64,000 nucleotides of DNA, taken from positions 248,001 through 312,000 of the forward strand of contig NZ_JAJKFK010000006.1 of the NCBI RefSeq assembly GCF_021653975.1. The letters are read 5' to 3'. Origin of the DNA: Amycolatopsis sp. GM8. GTDB taxonomy: Bacteria > Actinomycetota > Actinomycetes > Mycobacteriales > Pseudonocardiaceae. Position 1 is the first letter of the stretch, and each line of letters begins with the position of its first letter. Below, piece by piece: positions 7,372 to 15,539 of the stretch. A model generated the notes under the pieces. The model did no database searches, was not told the DNA's origin, and saw only the letters and a program-made list of their open reading frames with translations. A program made the position numbers and the translations under genes.

Positions 7372-8382
7372 ATGTCCCTCGACGCGTTCGAGCGCTACCC
7401 GTTGCTGTTCGGCCCATCGCCGGTGCACCCGCTCGACCGGCTCGGCGCGCACCTCGGCGGCGCCGCGATCTGGGCCAAGCGGGAGGACTGCAACTCCGGA
7501 ATCGCCTACGGCGGCAACAAGACCCGCAAGCTGGAGTACCTAGTCGCGGACGCGCTCGCCCAGGGCTGCGACACGCTGGTGTCGATCGGCGGCGTGCAGT
7601 CCAACCACACCCGCCAGGTCGCGGCCGTCGCCGCGCGGGCCGGCCTGAAATGCGTGCTGGTGCAGGAAAGCTGGGTCGACTGGCCCGACGCGGTCTACGA
7701 CAAGGTCGGCAACATCCTGCTGAGCAGGCTCGCCGGCGCCGATGTCCGGCTGGTGAAGGCCGGCTTCGGGATCGGCTTCAAGGAAAGCTGGGAGCAGGCG
7801 CTGCGCGAGATCGCCGACCGTGGCGGGAAACCGTACGCGATCCCGGCCGGCGCGTCGGACCATCCGCTCGGCGGGCTCGGCTTCGCCCGCTGGGCGCACG
7901 AGGTCGCCGCGCAGGAACGGGAGCTGGACGTCTTCTTCGACACGATCATCGTCTGCTCGGTGACCGGCAGCACGCAGGCCGGCATGATCGCCGGGTTCGC
8001 CTCGCTGGGCGGCCGCGCGCGCCGGGTGCTGGGCATCGACGCCTCGGCGAAGCCGGGGGAGACCCGGGACCAGATCGCCCGGATCGCGCGACAGACCGCC
8101 GCGAGCATCGGCGTGGACCGCGAGCTGCGCGACGATGAGATCGAACTGGACGAGCGCTTTCACGCCGGCACCTACGGCATCCCGGACGAGTCCACAATGG
8201 ACGCCATGCGGCTCGCCGCGCGGACCGAGGGGATGATCACCGACCCGGTGTACGAGGGAAAGTCCATGGCGGGCCTGATCGATCTGGTCAGCCGCGGCGA
8301 GATCAGCCGCGATTCCACCGTGCTGTACGCACATCTGGGCGGGCAGCCCGCGCTCAACGGCTACAGCGCGCTGTTCTCGTGA
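7372..8382 (+). CDS. acdS: 1-aminocyclopropane-1-carboxylate deaminase
   Basis: A 336-residue PLP enzyme that opens the cyclopropane ring of ACC to 2-oxobutanoate and ammonia. The length matches ACC deaminases (about 338). The PLP lysine is in [13 protein letters not shown] (K50). Other hallmarks are [29 protein letters not shown], the Tyr-Glu of DPVYEGKSM and the C-terminal [14 protein letters not shown]. These last residues favour ACC deaminase over D-cysteine desulfhydrase, the closest alternative. It is cotranscribed with the GntR regulator. In actinomycetes such enzymes are linked to plant association or to use of ACC and D-amino acids. The gene end is four bases from the convergent SEFIR gene. 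Confidence 0.88.
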   Translation: MSLDAFERYPLLFGPSPVHPLDRLGAHLGGAAIWAKREDCNSGIAYGGNKTRKLEYLVADALAQGCDTLVSIGGVQSNHTRQVAAVAARAGLKCVLVQESWVDWPDAVYDKVGNILLSRLAGADVRLVKAGFGIGFKESWEQALREIADRGGKPYAIPAGASDHPLGGLGFARWAHEVAAQERELDVFFDTIIVCSVTGSTQAGMIAGFASLGGRARRVLGIDASAKPGETRDQIARIARQTAASIGVDRELRDDEIELDERFHAGTYGIPDESTMDAMRLAARTEGMITDPVYEGKSMAGLIDLVSRGEISRDSTVLYAHLGGQPALNGYSALFS

Positions 8383-8386
8383 GCCA

Positions 8387-9322
8387 CTAGAACAACGTCG
8401 GGTCTCCCCAGGCCAGTTCGGCCGCTCTTCCCGTGCCACCGGAATGCGACGGTGAAGGACCGGCGCCGGGGCGGGACATCTCCAGCCGCAAGCGTTCCGC
8501 GCCCGTGAGATCCACGTCGATCGTCGCCGGTTTGCCCCGCGAGACCGTCGCTTCAGCCGCTGGGCGGCCGTCGACGACGACCCGGAAGATCCCCACCTGG
8601 TACGGCTCGGCGGCGTCATCGAGCACCCCGGCCACCGACGTGAGGCGCACGTACTTGCCGTCGAGCTCCAGTTCGACGGAACCCTGTGCCTTGCCCCGCA
8701 ACACGAGGCCGTGCTCGTAACGCGTGCCGCCGATGTCCGCGACGTCCCGCCCGATCCCGGGCTTCTGTTCAGGCCAGGATATTTCGTCGGTAAGCGATTT
8801 CAGTAAGCGCTTTCCGGTGCCGGGCCACAGCCCCCGTTCGGGCATGGGATGCGCGCCCCTGCCGGTGATCGCGGCGATGAGGCCCGCCACGCTCTCCTCG
8901 TCGATCCGGTCGATCGAGTACCGCGTGGTGGAGTAGGTGTTGAGAAACGACGGGATCTCCTCGATCGACCGGCCCGGCAGCACGACCGGCAGGATCCGCT
9001 CCGTCGCCTCCCGCAGGTTCTTGGTGAGCATGTCCCGCAGGCGCGCCGCCTCGAACTGGGCGCCGCGGCCTTCGTCCGGTGGCGCGGTTCCCTCGGCCCG
9101 GCGTTTGTACGCGGGGGAGGCGATGGCCAGGATGTAGTCCGCCTTGTCCAGGTGCTCGATCGCCCACAACGACCAGTCCATCCGGATGTTGTCATCCCAT
9201 TGGTCCAGCCGCACGTCGAGGCCGATCCGGGTGCGCAGGAACGTCGCGAAGGTCCGGACCTGCCTGACGTGCTCCGGGGTGTCGTGTGAATAGGTGACGA
9301 ACACGAGCGGCGCCTCGGTCAT
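8387..9322 (-). CDS. SEFIR-domain protein with C-terminal NPCBM-like domain
   Basis: About 311 residues. Residues ~5-150 are a SEFIR domain, a TIR-related fold: strand 1 LVFVTYSHDTPEHVRQV, then LDVRLDQWD, ADYILAIASPAYKRR and FEAARLRDML. The last ~115 residues resemble the NPCBM/NEW2 galactose-binding-like module: GGTRYEHGLVLRG, VELELDGKYVRLTSVAGV, a central strand pair and a final WGDP. SEFIR and TIR domains signal or cleave NAD+ in immune proteins, and the added module would recognise a ligand. ATG 9322 is used; an in-frame ATG at 9331 is also possible. It is divergent from the TIR operon at 9497-15372 and probably belongs with it. Confidence 0.8.
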   Translation of the reverse strand: MTEAPLVFVTYSHDTPEHVRQVRTFATFLRTRIGLDVRLDQWDDNIRMDWSLWAIEHLDKADYILAIASPAYKRRAEGTAPPDEGRGAQFEAARLRDMLTKNLREATERILPVVLPGRSIEEIPSFLNTYSTTRYSIDRIDEESVAGLIAAITGRGAHPMPERGLWPGTGKRLLKSLTDEISWPEQKPGIGRDVADIGGTRYEHGLVLRGKAQGSVELELDGKYVRLTSVAGVLDDAAEPYQVGIFRVVVDGRPAAEATVSRGKPATIDVDLTGAERLRLEMSRPGAGPSPSHSGGTGRAAELAWGDPTLF

Positions 9323-9362
9323 GTAACGCATTGTCGCCGACACCGGCCACCCATCGCGTGAA

Positions 9363-9427
9363 TGTCCAGTTTTTGTCTTCTTTTCCGGGGAGAACTGCCC
9401 GGATTCTGTCCAGTTTTTGTCAACTGG
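9363..9427. promoter_or_regulatory. direct repeat and palindrome in the SEFIR/TIR divergent promoter region
   Basis: TGTCCAGTTTTTGTC occurs exactly at 9363-9377 and 9407-9421, 44 bases apart. The second copy also forms a palindrome CCAGTT-N6-AACTGG at 9410-9427. The segment is much more AT-rich than its surroundings. It is positioned to control both the SEFIR gene (start 9322) and the TIR operon (start 9497). The binding protein is unknown; the winged-helix protein of the operon is a candidate. Confidence 0.55.
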
Positions 9428-9496
9428 AATGTCTTTTTTCGGCGCGACTCGTGGATCTACTATCAGACCGGTCTGGGGAGAGCGTTCGAGGGAGCG

Positions 9497-10081
9497 ATGA
9501 CACGCGTGTACGAGTACGACGTGTTCATCAGCTACCAGCGCACAGGACGCCTGGTTCCCGCCTGGGTACGCAATCATTTCCACCCGCGGCTGTGCGAGCT
9601 GCTGGACGAGAACCTCGCCCGCGACGTGAAGATTTTTTTCGACGGCGACGTCCAGGGTGGTGGAAAATGGCCGTACGAGTTGCGGTCCGCTTTGCAACGC
9701 ACCCGCATTCTGGTCGCGGTGTGCTCGCCCAAGTACTTTCTCAACGAATGGTGTCTCGCGGAGTGGCATTCCATGGCGAAACGCGAGGAGCTGGTGATAC
9801 CGGACCGGCCGCAGGGACTGATCTATCCGGTGATCTTCAACGACTCCGAGAACTTTCCGGCCTACGCGCACGAACGGCGGATGCGCAGCCTCAAGGAGTG
9901 GAACCAGCCCTACGAACACTTCCAGGTCGCCCCGGCCTACCTGGATTTTCACCGCGAGATGGAGCGGATCGCGACCGAGTTGACCGACCTGTTCGAGCAG
10001 GTCCCGCCGTGGCGGCCCGATTGGCCGGTCGAGACCCCCGAGCCAGGTTCGCTCGGCCCTTCCCGACTGCCGAGGTTCTGA
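9497..10081 (+). CDS. TIR-domain protein
   Basis: A 194-residue protein that is essentially one TIR domain. Strand 1 is YEYDVFISYQRTG, followed by KIFFDGDVQGGGKWPYELRSAL, TRILVAVCSPKYFLNEWCLAEW and VIFNDSEN. The WCLAE block contains the glutamate (about E89) that is catalytic in TIR NAD+ hydrolases, so NADase activity is plausible. ATG 9497 has GGGAG just upstream; the frame extends further 5' but that part is not TIR-like. The gene is followed after four bases by the KGGVGR ATPase and starts a four-gene operon. It is probably the effector or signal generator of the system. Confidence 0.82.
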   Translation: MTRVYEYDVFISYQRTGRLVPAWVRNHFHPRLCELLDENLARDVKIFFDGDVQGGGKWPYELRSALQRTRILVAVCSPKYFLNEWCLAEWHSMAKREELVIPDRPQGLIYPVIFNDSENFPAYAHERRMRSLKEWNQPYEHFQVAPAYLDFHREMERIATELTDLFEQVPPWRPDWPVETPEPGSLGPSRLPRF

Positions 10082-10085
10082 CGCG

Positions 10086-11669
10086 ATGGTGGGCAGCGTT
10101 GTCACGTTCTACTCGTACAAGGGCGGCGTCGGGCGGAGCTTCACCACGGCCAACATCGCGGTCCTGCTGGCGCGCTGGGGATACCGCGTGCTCTGTCTCG
10201 ACTGGGACCTGGAAGCGCCGGGCCTGCACGAATACTTCCGGCCGCTGCTGGGCGCCGAACCCGCGGCGGGGGTCGTCGATCTCGTCGACGATTTCCTGGC
10301 CGGCCGGGTCCGGCCGGCCGCGCACGCGGCGCGGCTGACCGGGGCGGGCGCGCTCGACCTCATCGCGGCCGGGCGTGCCGACTCCCGCTACGTCGGCCGG
10401 GTGCAGGAGATCGACTGGGAACGGTTGTACGAGCGGGGATTCGGCGAATACCTCGAAGAATGCCGGGAACAATGGATCACCGACTACGACTTCGTGCTGC
10501 TCGACAGCCGGACCGGTGTCTCGGACATCGGCAGCATCTGCACGGCGCATCTACCGGACCGGCTCGTCGTCCTGTACACGGCCAATTTGCAGAGCGTGCG
10601 GGGTGCCGTCGACATCGCCCGGCGCGCGAACGACGCGCGCGACCGCCTGCCGTATGACCGGCCGCAGCTCACGGTTCTGCCGGTGTTGTCGAGATTCGAC
10701 TCGCGCGAGGAGTACAGCCGGGCGGAGGAGTGGCGGCGCATCTGCCTCCAGGAAACCAAAGGTCTGTACCACGATTGGCTTCATCAGACGGTGTCGCCGG
10801 ACGCGATGGCCCGGCACCTGACCCTGCCCTACGTCTCCTACTGGAGCTTCGGCGAGCAACTGCCGGTCCGCGAGGAGACCGAACCCGGCTCCGACCAGAT
10901 CAGCTATGCGCTGGAAACGATCGCCGCGGTGATCGCGCACGACTTCGATCGCACCGATCTGCTGGCCGAAAACCGGGACGCCTACGTCGCCGCCGTCCGC
11001 TCGAAGAAGCGCGAGTTCCGCCAGGACATCCGGATCAGCACACCACGGTCCACTGTGGACATCGCAACCGATCTGGTGAAATGGCTGAGCGAGCTCGACG
11101 TGCACGCGACGCTTTCCCTGTCAGGCAACCGCACCATGCTCAACCGCGCCGAGGACGATGCCCGGCACCTGTGCCTGCTGGTCGACCGGGAGCTGAGCCG
11201 CTGGCAGTCGGCGGAGCTGGAACTGTTCCTGCACCGGACGCTGGGCCAGGACCGCCGGGTCATCCCGGTGCTCACCGCCGGCACGGACGCCACGGCTCTG
11301 CCGGGCTACTTCGGGAACCTCCGCTACCTGCGGCTGGGCCCCGCGCGCGGCCCGGCGAACGTGGCGCGCGACATCGTCGACCAGCTCAACGGCACCGCCA
11401 CCGCCGAGCCCGACGTGCTCGCCCTGTTGCGGCGAACCGCCGGTGCCCGGCTGCGCCCGGTGATGTGGCTGCTGGTGGACGAGATCGTCCGCGACCTGCC
11501 CAGGGCCGACGACGCGACGGCACAGGACCTCGCCGCCGACCTGGCCCTGGTGATCCGGCCTCGCGGCGATGACGACGGCCGCACGCCGGTACCCCCGGCC
11601 ATCCGGACCGCGATTGAAAGCGCTGTCAAGGCGCTCGAAACATCCATCGAGCGAAAGGAACTCGGATGA
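10086..11669 (+). CDS. KGGVGR-type ParA/MinD-like ATPase with C-terminal TIR-like domain
   Basis: A 527-residue protein. Residues ~1-290 are a SIMIBI-class ATPase starting VTFYSYKGGVGRSFTTANIA, a deviant Walker A in which the usual last lysine is arginine. It also has the switch residues LCLDWDLEAPGL and YDFVLLDSRTGVSDIG. Residues ~325-430 form a divergent TIR-like domain, with strand HLCLLVDRELS, RWQSAELELFL (W-x3-E) and RVIPVLTAG. The C-terminal ~90 residues are helical. KGGVGR ATPases occur in actinobacterial conflict loci next to TIR or caspase-like effectors, where they probably act as assembly or sensing switches. It overlaps the next gene by four bases. Confidence 0.8.
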   Translation: MVGSVVTFYSYKGGVGRSFTTANIAVLLARWGYRVLCLDWDLEAPGLHEYFRPLLGAEPAAGVVDLVDDFLAGRVRPAAHAARLTGAGALDLIAAGRADSRYVGRVQEIDWERLYERGFGEYLEECREQWITDYDFVLLDSRTGVSDIGSICTAHLPDRLVVLYTANLQSVRGAVDIARRANDARDRLPYDRPQLTVLPVLSRFDSREEYSRAEEWRRICLQETKGLYHDWLHQTVSPDAMARHLTLPYVSYWSFGEQLPVREETEPGSDQISYALETIAAVIAHDFDRTDLLAENRDAYVAAVRSKKREFRQDIRISTPRSTVDIATDLVKWLSELDVHATLSLSGNRTMLNRAEDDARHLCLLVDRELSRWQSAELELFLHRTLGQDRRVIPVLTAGTDATALPGYFGNLRYLRLGPARGPANVARDIVDQLNGTATAEPDVLALLRRTAGARLRPVMWLLVDEIVRDLPRADDATAQDLAADLALVIRPRGDDDGRTPVPPAIRTAIESAVKALETSIERKELG

Positions 11670-12313
11670 CCGAAAAACGACTGGGACACAAGCAGACCGC
11701 GGTGGTCTTCACCCTGATGGCGCTCGCCCGCGAAGTGTCGAATCCCGAGCTGCAGGCGATCGTGGGCTTCACGCTCGACGGCCAGGACCGCCGCCGGTTG
11801 AACGAGCTCGACCTGGTCGCCAGCCACAAGCAGGGACGGTCGTTCGCGCACGAGCTGACCGAGCGCGGGTGGGCGTGGTGCGAGGGCGAGCTGGGCCAGG
11901 AAACCCCGCCGTCGCCCCGGCCTCGCAGCGTACTCAGCGTCGCGTTGTACGTCCTGCTTAGTGGTGTAGACCAATACCGGCGGCGGGAAGGCCTCCGGCT
12001 GGCCGACATCTTCGCGCCCACCTCGGACGTGACCGCGGAGGAGACGCCGGAGGACATCGAGAGCCGGATCCGCACGGCGTACCGCAAGCTGGCCCGGTCA
12101 CCGCGGGACTGGGTCGGCCTGGCAGAGCTGCGAACGGAACTCGGTGGCGCACCCGCTCAGGACGTCGACGCCGTGCTCAAGGAGCTGAACCGGGCCGGGC
12201 AAGTGCACCTCGTGCCGGAGTCCAACCGGAAAACGCTTACTCCGGCCGACCGCGAAGCGGCCATCCGGGTCGGTGGTGAGGACAACCATCTGCTGTCCAT
12301 CGAGGTGTCCTGA
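11666..12313 (+). CDS. double winged-helix protein of the TIR/HerA operon
   Basis: A 215-residue protein of no named family. Residues ~5-70 look like a MarR-type winged helix (KQTAVVFTLMALAREVSNPE, then RRRLNELDLVASHKQGRSFAHELTERGW). Residues ~130-215 look like a second winged helix (SPRDWVGLAELRTEL, DVDAVLKELNRAGQVHLVPE). A short helical linker joins them. It is coupled by ATGA overlap to the ATPase upstream and by a one-base TGATG overlap to the HerA-like gene downstream, so all three are made together. It may dock DNA to the HerA-like pump or regulate the locus; this is inference from fold and position. Confidence 0.65.
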   Translation: MTEKRLGHKQTAVVFTLMALAREVSNPELQAIVGFTLDGQDRRRLNELDLVASHKQGRSFAHELTERGWAWCEGELGQETPPSPRPRSVLSVALYVLLSGVDQYRRREGLRLADIFAPTSDVTAEETPEDIESRIRTAYRKLARSPRDWVGLAELRTELGGAPAQDVDAVLKELNRAGQVHLVPESNRKTLTPADREAAIRVGGEDNHLLSIEVS

Positions 12314-15300
12314 TGGAACCATTGGCGGCGCTGCGAACGCTGCGCCTCGACTGGGCCGACACCCCTGATCATGTCTGGCGGGATTCCCCGTACCACGTCG
12401 ACGACCTGCACCCCGAAGTCGCCAACGCGATCGACGTGGGCATCCGCGACGCCGCCGGCAGCGACGGTCCCAGCCCGATCGGCCTGGTGCTGCAAGGGCA
12501 GAAGGGCGTCGGCAAGACCCACCTGCTCTCGCTCGTCCGCCGGCGGGTGCACCAGGCGGGCGGCTACTTCTTTCTCGACAACCTCAGCGGTGGCAACGTG
12601 TTCTGGGACAACACCGCGGATGCCTTGCGGTCCGGGCTGTTGCGGCGCGACGACTCCGGTGGCTCCCAGCTGTCCAGCTTCCTGCTGCGCGCGTGCCACC
12701 GGGCACAAGCCGACCAGCGGGTCACCGCGACCATCCTCAATGGACGCCGGCTCGCCCGGTCCGATGTGGACACGTTCGTCGCGGGACTGCGCCGGATCGA
12801 CGAGCAGGTCGCGGTGGAATGCGCCGATGTCGCGCGGGCGCTGGTGCTCTACAACAGCGAGGACACCAACGTCAACCAGATTGGCGCGGACTACCTCGAG
12901 GGATACGAGGAGACGAAGAAGGGCGAGCGGGCCAAATGGGGGATCCGGCCCCGGCTGAAGCCCGCGCTGGGGCAGGTCCACGACATCACCCGGCTGCTGG
13001 CGCTGACCGGGCCGGTCGCGATCGGGGTCGACCAGCTGGACACGCTGATCGGACGTTCTTCCCAGAGGACCACGAATTCCGGGCCGGTCGAGGACGAGGA
13101 CCTGCTGGTCGCGCAGATCGCCGACGGGCTGATGGGGTTGCGCGAGGTGACCCGCAGGACGATCACGGTGCTCGCATGCCTGCCCGTCACCTGGACGCAG
13201 ATCAAGGAGAAGGCCGCGGACACCGTGCCCGACCGGTTCCGCGAGACGTTGATGGTCGGCCGGGTGACCGACGCGGCACTGGGGCGCGCGGTCGTCGAAC
13301 GGCGGCTCGGCGTCGCGTACGAGGGCATGGGATTCGTGCCACCGCACCCGGCCTGGCCCGTGGCGGACTCGGCCTTCAACGGCACCTGGGAGCCGTACGC
13401 GCCGCGCGAACTGCTCAAACGGGTCGGCGCCCATATCGACAACTGCCTGCGCGTCGGGCAGGCCTACGAGCTGACGTCGTTCGGAGACGACGGTTCGCAC
13501 GCGCCGGCGCCGGTGCCCACTGTGACGCCCGGGCGATTCGCCCAGCTGGACAAGCGGTTCGAGGAGCTGAAAGCACGGGCCGACACCACGAAGCTTCTCG
13601 ATCAGGAGGTCGAGGGCGAGGTGATGCCCGAACTGCTCGACGCGGCACTCCGGGCCTGGATCATCGAAGTCGGCAACGACGCCATGGAGTGGAACTCGGA
13701 GTCGGAGAACGGCAGCAGCCACGTGCACGCTCTGCTCACCCGCACCATCAACGAGGCCGCCGACGTGGAGGAGTACTGGGCGTTCCGGGCGATCACCGTC
13801 AAGGACCCGCGTTCGGCGTTGTCCCGCCTGCGGAAGACGCGATCGGCGACAGGACAGCGCCAGGGCGGGGACACCCAGCATCTGATCGTGCTGCGGCATC
13901 GGGAATGGCGAGGGGAGAAGACCAGGCTGGAGCTCGAGGACTTCCGGGACAAGGGCGGGCTGCAGGTCGTGCTCACGCCGTCGGATGTGCGCACTTTCTG
14001 GGCGCTCGAACAGATGCTGTCCGAAGTGGACACCGAACTGCACGAGTGGCTGATCGACCGGCGCCCCGCCGGGCGGTCGGATCTGCTTTCCGCGGTGATG
14101 CCAAAAAAATCCACTGAGCGCAAGCCCGACAAGGGACCGCCTTCGGCGGACGGGCGGATCACGCTCGGCACGGTGGACGAAAAGCCATTGCGGATCGAGC
14201 TTTCCGCGTTGCGCAAGCACGCCGCCGTGTTCGCGGGGTCCGGCTCCGGCAAGACCGTCCTTTTGCGACGGATCATCGAAGAATGTGCCCTCAACGGGGT
14301 TTCCGCCATCGTCCTCGACCCGAACAACGACCTGGCCCGGCTCGGGGACGCCTGGCCCGAACCGCCCGAGGCGTGGGCGCCAGGAGACGCGAAGCTGGCC
14401 GAACGGTACCTCGCCGGGACCGACGTGGTGGTCTGGACCCCCAACCGGGCGAACGGGCGGCCGCTGGCCTTCCAGCCGTTGCCCGACTTCGCCGGGGTCC
14501 TCGACGACGAGGACGAGTTCACCCTCGCCGTCGAGGTGGCCGTCGCGACCATCGCCCCGCAGGTCGGGCTCACCGGAACCGCGCGCGGCGCGAAGATCGG
14601 CCGCGCCGTGCTGCGCGAGGCGGTCCTGCACCACGCCCGGACCGGGTCCCGCAGCCTGCCCGGGCTCATCGAGGTGCTCGCCGACCTGCCCGAGGACGTC
14701 AGCATCCTCAACGATGGCAAGCGCATCGCCGCGGGCCTGGCCGAGACGCTCAAGGCGGCGACGATCAACGACTCGCTGTTCGCGGGCGGCGGGGAACCCG
14801 TCGACCCAGGCACGCTGCTCACCCCGGCCGAGGGCAAACGCGCCCGAGTGTCGGTGATCAGCTTCATCGGGTTGCCGGCGGAGGAGCAGCGGCAGAACTT
14901 CGTCAACCAGCTGCAGATGGAACTTTTCGCCTGGATCAAAAGGAATCCCGCGGGCGAGCGCCCGCTCGGCGGCCTGTTCGTGATGGACGAGGCGCAAACC
15001 CTGGCCGCGTCCGGCACCCTCACCCCGAGCACCCGCAGCACCATCGTGCTCGCGTCGCAGGCGCGCAAGTACGGGCTCGGGCTGCTGTTCGCCACGCAGG
15101 CCCCGAAAGGCCTGCACAACCAGGTGGTCGGCAACGCGATGACCCAGTTCTTCGGGCGGCTCAACAGCCCCGCGCAGATCGCCGCCGCGAACGAGATGGC
15201 CCGCGCGAAGGGCAGCCCGGTCGCCGACATCTCGCGGCTGGAACGCGCCCAGTTCTACGTCTCGGCCGAGTCCTTCGGCTTCCGCCAGATCACCACGCCG

Positions 15301-15372
15301 CTGTGCCTGACCCACCACCCCAGCAGCCCGCTCACCGTCGAAGAGGTCATCAAACGCGCCCGCGATGATTGA
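12313..15372 (+). CDS. dual P-loop ATPase, C-terminal module HerA/FtsK-like
   Basis: A 1019-residue protein with two ATPase modules. The N-terminal one (about 50-350) has Walker A GQKGVGKT at ~62-69 and a Walker-B-like VAIGVDQLDTL, as in AAA/STAND ATPases. The C-terminal one (about 600-1019) has Walker A GSGSGKT (642-648), AIVLDPNNDL, Walker B LFVMDEAQTLA (D892/E893), the ASQARKYGLGLLFATQAP sensor block and a late GRLNSPAQ, matching HerA/FtsK-type hexameric DNA translocases. The middle part is an uncharacterised helical region. HerA-like pumps often join nucleases or TIR/Sir2 NADases in phage defence. No nuclease domain is seen here, so TIR/SEFIR proteins may be the effectors. Confidence 0.82.
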   Translation: MEPLAALRTLRLDWADTPDHVWRDSPYHVDDLHPEVANAIDVGIRDAAGSDGPSPIGLVLQGQKGVGKTHLLSLVRRRVHQAGGYFFLDNLSGGNVFWDNTADALRSGLLRRDDSGGSQLSSFLLRACHRAQADQRVTATILNGRRLARSDVDTFVAGLRRIDEQVAVECADVARALVLYNSEDTNVNQIGADYLEGYEETKKGERAKWGIRPRLKPALGQVHDITRLLALTGPVAIGVDQLDTLIGRSSQRTTNSGPVEDEDLLVAQIADGLMGLREVTRRTITVLACLPVTWTQIKEKAADTVPDRFRETLMVGRVTDAALGRAVVERRLGVAYEGMGFVPPHPAWPVADSAFNGTWEPYAPRELLKRVGAHIDNCLRVGQAYELTSFGDDGSHAPAPVPTVTPGRFAQLDKRFEELKARADTTKLLDQEVEGEVMPELLDAALRAWIIEVGNDAMEWNSESENGSSHVHALLTRTINEAADVEEYWAFRAITVKDPRSALSRLRKTRSATGQRQGGDTQHLIVLRHREWRGEKTRLELEDFRDKGGLQVVLTPSDVRTFWALEQMLSEVDTELHEWLIDRRPAGRSDLLSAVMPKKSTERKPDKGPPSADGRITLGTVDEKPLRIELSALRKHAAVFAGSGSGKTVLLRRIIEECALNGVSAIVLDPNNDLARLGDAWPEPPEAWAPGDAKLAERYLAGTDVVVWTPNRANGRPLAFQPLPDFAGVLDDEDEFTLAVEVAVATIAPQVGLTGTARGAKIGRAVLREAVLHHARTGSRSLPGLIEVLADLPEDVSILNDGKRIAAGLAETLKAATINDSLFAGGGEPVDPGTLLTPAEGKRARVSVISFIGLPAEEQRQNFVNQLQMELFAWIKRNPAGERPLGGLFVMDEAQTLAASGTLTPSTRSTIVLASQARKYGLGLLFATQAPKGLHNQVVGNAMTQFFGRLNSPAQIAAANEMARAKGSPVADISRLERAQFYVSAESFGFRQITTPLCLTHHPSSPLTVEEVIKRARDD

Positions 15373-15539
15373 GAGTGTTGTGAAAGTGGCTTGCGTGGCG
15401 GTGCGGGTGGCGGAACCTGAGGCGGTGCGAGCTGAGTCCCCACACAGGGAGGAAGAGACCGAGCCCCAGGATCCCGGACGTCCGGATTCCGGGGGTTCCT
15501 GTCCACCGGACACGGTGACGCCGATCGTACGGTGAGGGC

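Noticed and set aside
9362..9496. Upstream extension of the TIR protein from 9362
   Set aside because: The added residues are not TIR-like and the segment is the AT-rich divergent promoter with direct repeats. ATG 9497 has a good ribosome site.
12157..15513. A 1118-codon open frame on the minus strand opposite the HerA-like gene
   Set aside because: It is the mirror of a strongly supported plus-strand gene with clear ATPase motifs. The minus-strand translation is His/Arg/Gly/Pro-rich with no domain, a usual artefact of GC-rich codon bias.
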